A stretch of DNA of 64,000 bases from Romeriopsis sp046049545 (GTDB taxonomy: Bacteria; Cyanobacteriota; Cyanobacteriia; Leptolyngbyales; Leptolyngbyaceae), in the NCBI GenBank assembly GCA_046049545.1, contig JBJORF010000005.1, forward strand, positions 1 through 64,000. The letters run 5' to 3'. The notes below the pieces were generated by a model. That model was not told the origin of the DNA. It ran no database searches and saw only the letters and a program-made list of their open reading frames with translations. Both the position numbers and the translations under genes were made by a program. Positions 58,886 through 64,000 of the stretch are shown here, piece after piece; the first letter of the stretch is position 1; each line of letters opens with the position of its first letter.

Positions 58886-60280
58886 ATGATGTTGCGTACC
58901 GAATGGATCGCCAAGCGCCAAGGCCAAGCGAATGTTTCACAGATGCACTATGCCCGTCAAGGGGTAATTACGGAGGAGATGGACTATGTGGCGAAGCGGG
59001 AAAATTTGCCCGTTGAGCTGATTCGCGATGAAGTGGCGCGGGGTCGCATGATTATCCCGGCGAATATTAATCACCCGAACCTTGAACCAATGGCGATCGG
59101 GATTGCCTCGAAATGTAAAGTCAATGCTAACCTCGGCGCTTCGCCCAATTCGTCGGACATCAACGGCGAACTGGATAAACTGCGCCAGGCGATCAAGTAC
59201 GGGGCCGATACGATCATGGATTTGTCCACCGGGGGCGGCAACCTCGATGAAATCCGCACCGCCGTGATTCAGAATTCGCCCGTGCCGATCGGCACGGTGC
59301 CGATCTACCAAGCCTTGGAAAGCGTCCATGGGAATTTTGATAATTTCACCGAAGATGACTTTCTGCACATCATCGAAAAGCATGCGCAGCAGGGGGTGGA
59401 CTACATGACCATCCACGCTGGATTGCTGATTGAATACCTGCCGCTAACCCGCAGCCGGATTACTGGGATCGTCTCGCGGGGTGGTGGGATCATCGCGAAG
59501 TGGATGCTGCACCACAAACGCCAAAACCCGCTCTACACCCGCTACAACGACATCATCGAGATTTTCAAGAAGTACGATGTTTCCTTCAGTTTGGGGGATT
59601 CCCTGCGTCCGGGCTGTACCCATGATGCTTCCGATGATGCCCAACTGTCGGAACTGAAAACCCTGGGGAACCTGACGCGCAAAGCCTGGGAGCATAATGT
59701 ACAGGTGATGGTCGAAGGGCCGGGCCATGTGCCGATGGATCAAATCGAGTTCAACGTCCGCAAGCAAATGGAGGAATGCTCGGAAGCGCCGTTCTATGTG
59801 CTCGGGCCATTGGTCACGGATATTGCACCGGGCTATGACCACATCACCAGCGCGATCGGGGCGGCAATGGCAGGCTGGTACGGTACCGCAATGCTCTGCT
59901 ACGTCACCCCGAAGGAGCACCTTGGGTTGCCCAATGCTGAAGATGTCCGCAATGGGTTAGTTGCTTACAAAATTGCGGCCCATGCGGCGGATATTGCGCG
60001 GCATCGTCCGGGGGCGCGCGATCGCGATGATGAACTCTCCCGCGCCCGCTACAACTTCGATTGGAATCAGCAATTTGCGCTATCCCTTGATCCCGAGCGG
60101 GCGAAGGAATACCACGACGAAACCCTACCGGAGGAAGTCTACAAGCAGGCGGAATTCTGCTCGATGTGTGGGCCGAAGTTCTGCCCCATGCAGACCAAGA
60201 TCGAAGACGAGCAGCTCGCAGAATTGCAGGAATTTCTGCAAAAGGATGGCGATCGGATTAAAGCCCAAGCGGCCGTTTAA
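58886..60280 (+). CDS. thiC: Phosphomethylpyrimidine synthase ThiC
   Basis: A radical-SAM enzyme that rearranges AIR to HMP phosphate in thiamine synthesis. 464 residues from ATG at 58886, with GAGG upstream; an upstream frame reaching back to 58796 only reads the riboswitch. The [4Fe-4S] cluster ligands are in CSMCGPKFC near residues 425-433. PNSSDINGELDKL, STGGGNLDEIRT and EGPGHVPMDQIEFN are family landmarks. It belongs to the same pathway as thiO, 4 kb upstream, but is separately transcribed under the TPP riboswitch. Confidence 0.97.
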   Translation: MMLRTEWIAKRQGQANVSQMHYARQGVITEEMDYVAKRENLPVELIRDEVARGRMIIPANINHPNLEPMAIGIASKCKVNANLGASPNSSDINGELDKLRQAIKYGADTIMDLSTGGGNLDEIRTAVIQNSPVPIGTVPIYQALESVHGNFDNFTEDDFLHIIEKHAQQGVDYMTIHAGLLIEYLPLTRSRITGIVSRGGGIIAKWMLHHKRQNPLYTRYNDIIEIFKKYDVSFSLGDSLRPGCTHDASDDAQLSELKTLGNLTRKAWEHNVQVMVEGPGHVPMDQIEFNVRKQMEECSEAPFYVLGPLVTDIAPGYDHITSAIGAAMAGWYGTAMLCYVTPKEHLGLPNAEDVRNGLVAYKIAAHAADIARHRPGARDRDDELSRARYNFDWNQQFALSLDPERAKEYHDETLPEEVYKQAEFCSMCGPKFCPMQTKIEDEQLAELQEFLQKDGDRIKAQAAV

Positions 60281-60314
60281 ATCGCGATCGGGCACGTTAT
60301 CTTAACGGCTCAAT

Positions 60315-60352
60315 AAAGCCCTCAGATTCGGTTCCACGCATCTGAGGGCTTT
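60315..60352. terminator. Bidirectional terminator between thiC and the nitroreductase gene
   Basis: AAAGCCCTCAGAT (60315-60327) pairs with ATCTGAGGGCTTT (60340-60352). The A and T ends allow termination in both directions, fitting the convergent genes. Confidence 0.9.
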
Positions 60353-60361
60353 GTCGTGGGT

Positions 60362-61051
60362 TTAACCTTGGTATGGGTTGTCCATCCGATCGACAAACAC
60401 GTTGTATTCAAACGGCAGTCGCCCCGGATTGCCGCGCAATTCTGCGGGATAACCGATTGGCACAATTACCGCGATCGCTAGATCCAAATTATCCGCCACG
60501 CCCAAAACCGACTTCACCCTTGCCTCTGACCAGCCATTCATAAAGCAAGTACTCAAGCCCAAACTTTCGGCGGCCAACACAAAATGGGTGGCGGCAATCA
60601 TCGCATCTTTCACCGCGTACTCGCGCGTCCGATCGCCGAGACTGGCCTGAAACTTGGGAATTGCCGATTTGAAATAGGCGACGGTTTCCGGTGTCCAGAC
60701 CCCTTTGGCGATCCCCTGCTCATAAATTGGGGTCAAGTCTTGCTTCCAGGCATTTGGGTCAGCGGCAAATACCACGGTCATCGGCGCTTGGATCGGCTGC
60801 TGTTGACCAAAGCAGGCTTCAGCAATACCTGCTTTCTGGGTTTCATCTTGAATTAGGATAATCCGCCAATCCTGAAGGTTGTAGCTGCTCGGGGCAGCGA
60901 CGGTCAGGGTAAGCAATTCCTTCAGGATATTGGGGGGAATGGGGGTCGATTCAAAGGTTTTGATCGATCGGCGTTGCAGGATGGCGGTGGGCACATCCAG
61001 GGCTTGTCGATCGGTGGATCGGGGTGAGGTGAGCGAATCGACTGAAGTCAT
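60362..61051 (-). CDS. Nitroreductase-family flavoprotein
   Basis: 229 residues from ATG at 61051 (MTSVDSLTSPRS). Family landmarks are AILQRRSIKTFESTPIP at the start, AAPSSYNLQDWRIILIQDET for FMN contacts, AATHFVLAAESLGLSTCFMNGW and a C-terminal IPIGYPAE-like segment (IVPIGYPAELRG). Nitroreductases reduce nitro compounds or quinones with NAD(P)H; the physiological substrate is unknown. It is convergent with thiC across a bidirectional terminator. Confidence 0.9.
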   Translation of the reverse strand: MTSVDSLTSPRSTDRQALDVPTAILQRRSIKTFESTPIPPNILKELLTLTVAAPSSYNLQDWRIILIQDETQKAGIAEACFGQQQPIQAPMTVVFAADPNAWKQDLTPIYEQGIAKGVWTPETVAYFKSAIPKFQASLGDRTREYAVKDAMIAATHFVLAAESLGLSTCFMNGWSEARVKSVLGVADNLDLAIAVIVPIGYPAELRGNPGRLPFEYNVFVDRMDNPYQG

Positions 61052-61561
61052 AAAGTCCTGTAGAAGTCCTGTAAGAATCAAACGGAAGCCGTGGGGCGGT
61101 AAATATCCCCGATCGTGTCCTAAGTCACCGCAGCTTAGCACCTTCGCTGAATCAGTTGTCAGTGCCTAGATGGTTATTTTACGGCTTGTCCTAGGGGAGA
61201 GGTGATCGGGCGATTCGAGGGCGATACCTCTGTCTGCTGATAGAGCGTGTTGGCTCGATGAAATCGCCTTGCGGTAGGATGACAGCCCCTGATTATGACC
61301 CGTGAATTGGGTGAGCGTTGAATTTATCCTAGCGAATGGACTGCATGATAGAGCACAATGCGGCGGAAAATCGGTCGCAAACCTACGTGAAAACGATCGC
61401 GGCGGATGACTGCGGGGGTCTAACTTCAGTGAAATGACGGATTTCGCGTCGGGGGGTTCCAATTGTGACGCGCTGAGGTGGACTGAATGCGGCATCATCA
61501 CCTCTACCAAAAGCCGTACAATTGAGCCGATCGTTGGGGGAGACAGAGAGGGGGCAGCACG
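61052..61561. other. Divergent intergenic region (nitroreductase and alpha/beta hydrolase)
   Basis: 510 bp without a supported gene. A short direct repeat (AGAAGTCCTGTA-like, twice) lies close to the nitroreductase start, around 61055-61075. The minus-strand frame of about 160 codons at 61166-61660 has no family resemblance. Confidence 0.5.
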
Positions 61562-62521
61562 ATGGTCAATCGGGAGCAAGGGGATGCAACTCGGACGGCG
61601 GTGCCGGCCGCCGCTTTTGGGGGACAGGTAATGGTGATGCCGTGGCAGTGGGAAGGTCAATCGCTGCGGGTGGTTTATGAGGTGCTGGGCCAGGGAGAGC
61701 CGATTCTGCTGCTGCCTGCGTTTAGTTCGGTGTCCAGTCGGCTAGAGATGGCGGGGTTGGCGCAACAATTGGCGGCGCGTTATCAGGTGTATGTGTTGGA
61801 TTGGGTCGGCTTTGGGCAGAGCGATCGGCCAGCGATCGACTATGCGCCGAAGGTATACCGGGCCTTGCTCCGGGATTTTGTGCAGCAAATTTTTGGGCGA
61901 CCCGTGGTGGTGATGGCGGCGGGGCATACGGCGGGCTATGTGATGCAGTTGGCCCAGGAGCAAACCAAGCATTGGCAGTGGATTGTCCTGTTGGCTCCGA
62001 CTTGGCGGGGGCCGCTGCCGACGATGCTGGCCCGGATGTCGGTGCAGGATCAGACCAAGCGGGGTTGGTTCAAAGTGGTGCAGCGGCTGGTGAATCTGCC
62101 GATCGTCGGGCAATTGCTCTACTGGGCGAATACGACCCAGGGGTTTCTCGGCTGGATGTATGGGCGGCATGTGTTCGTCGATCGGCAGCGGATTACGCGA
62201 TCGCTGTTGGCCGTGAAGCAAGGTTTGAGTCGGCAGGAAAATGGCCGCTTTGCGGTGGCAGCATTTGTCACGGGGGCATTGGATCCATTGCGCGATCGGG
62301 AGGCATGGCTCCGGTTATTTCAGCCGATCGGAATGCCTGTGCTGTTAGTGATTGGTGAACAAATGCCACCGAAGTCGCGGGCGGAGGCGGAGGTCGTGGC
62401 GCATTTTGGTGGGGCGGTGCAGGTGCTACGGATGCCGGGGACGTTGGGGCTGGCGGAGGAATATCCGACGGAGTTGTGCGCACGGGTGGAACCGTTTTTG
62501 GCAAAATATCTAACGCGCTGA
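61562..62521 (+). CDS. Alpha/beta-hydrolase fold protein with Thr in place of the nucleophile Ser
   Basis: 319 residues; ATG at 61631 would remove 23 atypical residues. The N-terminal fold is typical (GEPILLLPAFSSVSSRLEMA, YVLDWVGFGQSDRP). At the nucleophile elbow, however, the sequence is AAGHTAGYVMQL with Thr 123 instead of Ser. The acid and His region (LLVIGEQMP, then LGLAEEYPTE) is also degenerate. It is cytosolic. It may be a catalytically weak or regulatory member of the family. It is followed within 10 bp by DUF486. Confidence 0.83.
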   Translation: MVNREQGDATRTAVPAAAFGGQVMVMPWQWEGQSLRVVYEVLGQGEPILLLPAFSSVSSRLEMAGLAQQLAARYQVYVLDWVGFGQSDRPAIDYAPKVYRALLRDFVQQIFGRPVVVMAAGHTAGYVMQLAQEQTKHWQWIVLLAPTWRGPLPTMLARMSVQDQTKRGWFKVVQRLVNLPIVGQLLYWANTTQGFLGWMYGRHVFVDRQRITRSLLAVKQGLSRQENGRFAVAAFVTGALDPLRDREAWLRLFQPIGMPVLLVIGEQMPPKSRAEAEVVAHFGGAVQVLRMPGTLGLAEEYPTELCARVEPFLAKYLTR

Positions 62522-62526
62522 AATTT

Positions 62527-62910
62527 ATGCTGAAATTTACGCTTGGGAGACTGTGGATGATGGGGATGTTGCAGCCGATCGGCCTATTGGTGATTGCGAA
62601 TGTGTTTATGATTTTTGCTTGGTATGGGCATTTACGCGATTTTAAGGCGGCACCGATCGCGGTGGTGATTTTGGTGAGTTGGGGGATTGCGCTGGTGGAA
62701 TATTGTTTTCAGGTGCCCGCCAATCGTTTAGGGATGCAATATTTCAGTTTGCCGCAGTTGAAGGTGATGCAGGAAATTATCACGATGCTGGTGTTTGCGG
62801 GATTTAGTGTGTTGTATTTGCAGGTGCCGCTGACCCGCAACTATTTCTTGGCGACGATGCTGTTGGCGGGTGCCGCATTTTTGATTTTTAGTGATCAGCC
62901 GCGCGGTTAG
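62527..62910 (+). CDS. DUF486/DMT-family small membrane protein
   Basis: 127 residues from ATG at 62527, with ATG at 62566 as a shorter alternative. Four hydrophobic helices (about 13-32, 40-58, 75-95 and 100-118) and the family opening LVIANVFMIFAWYGHLRDF are present, with VEYCFQVPANRLGMQYFSLPQ in the middle, shown here as EYCFQVPANRLGMQ. The family is annotated as DMT-like, function unknown. It is probably co-transcribed with the hydrolase upstream. Confidence 0.85.
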   Translation: MLKFTLGRLWMMGMLQPIGLLVIANVFMIFAWYGHLRDFKAAPIAVVILVSWGIALVEYCFQVPANRLGMQYFSLPQLKVMQEIITMLVFAGFSVLYLQVPLTRNYFLATMLLAGAAFLIFSDQPRG

Positions 62911-63008
62911 AGTTTGGATGATTACCGCAAATTCCCCGTGCTTTTGCGGATTGATCGGATGAAAAATTTCAGTACCCTCTGGTGTCTTTTGCTGGGAGGC
63001 TGGGTGCA

Positions 63009-63158
63009 GTGGAATTTGTATTTTTGGTTTGTGGATTTTTGGTCTGGTCGATTCTCTTTCCGCCGAAGAAAAAGCCGAAATCAACGGCGCATCAATTTGG
63101 TGAAGCGTTTGAGAAATTGTTGAAGGAATCATTCGCAGCGGGGGCGAAGAAGGACTAG
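63009..63158 (+). CDS. 49-residue single-helix membrane protein
   Basis: GTG at 63009 is preceded at nine bases by GGGAGG, a good ribosome site. The frame reads an N-terminal hydrophobic helix (residues 1-17; MEFVFLVCGFLVWSILFP), a basic turn PPKKKPKSTA, and an amphipathic helix ending KKD. The codon pattern and the helix-then-charged-tail layout look like a real small membrane protein. A longer overlapping frame (62914-63123) looks non-coding. No family is known to me. Confidence 0.5.
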   Translation: MEFVFLVCGFLVWSILFPPKKKPKSTAHQFGEAFEKLLKESFAAGAKKD

Positions 63159-63237
63159 GGCAGCATTTTGTTTGGCTCAAGACGTTGACCCAGAAATGTT
63201 AAGGTTAGAAGCAGTTGTTGGCGGATGTCTGAAACTT

Positions 63238-64000
63238 ATGGCCGTTTATTCCACGCTGCAAAATCCGCTGAGTGTTGCGCCGATGATGGATCGTACCGAT
63301 CGGCATTGTCGCTATTTTTTGCGGCAGATTTCGGCGCGGACGTTACTCTATACGGAGATGGTAACGAGTCAAGCGATTATCCATGGCGATCGGGAAAAAC
63401 TTTTAGGCTTTTCGCCCGAAGAAGGCCCGCTGGTGCTGCAACTGGGCGGCGATGACCCGGCGACCTTGGCGCAATGTGCCACGATCGCTGAAGATTTTGG
63501 CTATGACGAGGTGAATTTAAATGTCGGTTGTCCGAGTGAACGGGTACAGAGCGGCAATTTTGGGGCTTGCTTAATGCTGGAGCCGGAGCGTGTGGCAGAC
63601 TGTGTAGCGGCGATGCGATCGGCGACAAAACTACCCGTGACCGTCAAACATCGGATCGGTGTGGATGAACACGATCGCTATGAGCAAATGCGGCAATTTG
63701 TCGAAACCGTTGCTTCAGCTGGGTGCCAGCGGTTTACCGTCCATGCGCGCAAGGCTTGGTTGAAGGGGCTGAGTCCAAAGGAAAATCGCGATATTCCACC
63801 GCTGCGTTACGATGATGTCTATCGCCTGAAACAGGAATTGCCGCATTTAGTGATTGAAATTAATGGTGGGATTTTAACGCTAGCGGCAACGCAGGAGCAT
63901 TTGCAAAAGGTGGATGCGGTGATGATCGGACGGGCGGCCTATGACAATCCCTATTTGTTTGCTGAAGCCGATCGCTTAATTTTTGGGGATGGTCAGCCAG
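63238..64000 (+). CDS. dusA: tRNA-dihydrouridine(20/20a) synthase DusA, 3' end beyond the window
   Basis: Reduces uridine to dihydrouridine at positions 20 and 20a of tRNA, using FMN and NADPH. The visible part starts at ATG 63238 (MAVYSTLQNPLSVAPMMDRT) and runs about 254 residues to the window edge. Motifs: SVAPMMDRTDRHCRYF, LQLGGDDP, NLNVGCPSERVQSGNFGACL (catalytic Cys), VKHRIGVDE and INGGI with IGRAAYDNPYLF. The FMN-binding barrel is nearly complete; the C-terminal RNA-binding helical domain lies outside. Confidence 0.95.
   Translation, partial: MAVYSTLQNPLSVAPMMDRTDRHCRYFLRQISARTLLYTEMVTSQAIIHGDREKLLGFSPEEGPLVLQLGGDDPATLAQCATIAEDFGYDEVNLNVGCPSERVQSGNFGACLMLEPERVADCVAAMRSATKLPVTVKHRIGVDEHDRYEQMRQFVETVASAGCQRFTVHARKAWLKGLSPKENRDIPPLRYDDVYRLKQELPHLVIEINGGILTLAATQEHLQKVDAVMIGRAAYDNPYLFAEADRLIFGDGQP

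Noticed and set aside
61166..61660. 164-codon minus-strand frame upstream of the alpha/beta hydrolase
   Set aside because: Ser/Pro/His-rich composition without a family pattern, overlapping the hydrolase start; likely non-coding.
62914..63123. 69-codon frame after DUF486
   Set aside because: Overlaps the better supported 49-codon frame at 63009, which has a ribosome site and a sensible membrane-protein layout.

Overview
The window is a chromosomal segment of a cyanobacterium. The HIP1 octamer GCGATCGC recurs throughout (for example 1813-1820 and 2824-2831). Many genes belong to families that are essentially cyanobacterial: DUF3038, DUF4335, DUF3155, DUF3386, DUF3611, DUF6464, CyanoP, the ferredoxin-thioredoxin reductase variable chain and a complex C cofactor-assembly factor. 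Genus cannot be read from the sequence.

The most interesting part is the left edge. Bases 1-808 look like the terminal part of a type V-K CRISPR-associated transposon (CAST) that continues off the left side of the window. The parts, in order, are: an array of eight identical 37-nt repeats ending GGTTGAAAG (4-639); a detached truncated repeat (662-672); a short spacer (673-687) with 15 nt identical to the adjacent tRNA-Val gene; a block of TGTCA-type end repeats (698-808) that finishes in TGTACA; then the tRNA-Val gene itself (817-890). The tRNA target has a GGTT (NGTN) PAM, and the transposon end lies 61 bp from the first protospacer base. Both match what is known of V-K CAST homing. The Cas12k and Tn7-like genes would be outside the window. 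One array spacer is interrupted by an 89-bp MITE, and an identical copy sits at 3714-3802 with a perfect 8-bp target duplication.

The rest is mostly ordinary core genome. 1.2-8.3 kb: small proteins, purN, a LivH-type permease, DUF6464, the DUF4335/DUF3038 pair, CyanoP, maf and aat. 8.4-15 kb: two large sensor kinases around a GT2 glycosyltransferase, an Nfu scaffold and DUF3386. 15.3-23 kb: lepA, UDP-glucuronate decarboxylase and UDP-glucose dehydrogenase (UDP-xylose route), Uma2, tRNA-Val(UAC), DUF2227, mazG and DUF3611. 23.3-33.6 kb: a NarL regulator, PadR, a CCB factor, DUF3155, a Hik2/CSK-like kinase, larB, a flavoprotein, purQ-purS, a Zur-type Fur protein and an SPFH/NfeD pair. 33.7-46.1 kb: a zinc-ribbon PP2C phosphatase, ftrV, a URC4/urg3 protein, tRNA-Cys, a Uma2 pseudogene, an LRR protein, UreE, a TVP38 protein, a CHASE2 cyclase, a TonB-like protein, an XRE-GrpE fusion and Dps. 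46.4-64 kb: an SGNH hydrolase, SpoIID, ferredoxin, proline iminopeptidase, a DppC-type permease, an HD protein, thiO, two GT4 transferases, thiC behind a TPP riboswitch, a nitroreductase, an alpha/beta hydrolase, DUF486 and the start of dusA.

Two repeat phenomena run through the window. Exact or near-exact triplications of 13-17 bp units occur at seven loci, mostly at gene ends. A dispersed palindromic element (GGGCTTCGG...GCTCAGCCC) has entered the 3' ends of mazG and the Hik2-like kinase gene. Functional links inside the window are modest: purN/purQ/purS (purines), thiO/thiC (thiamine), uxs/ugd (nucleotide sugars), and several separate two-component proteins without an obvious cognate pairing.
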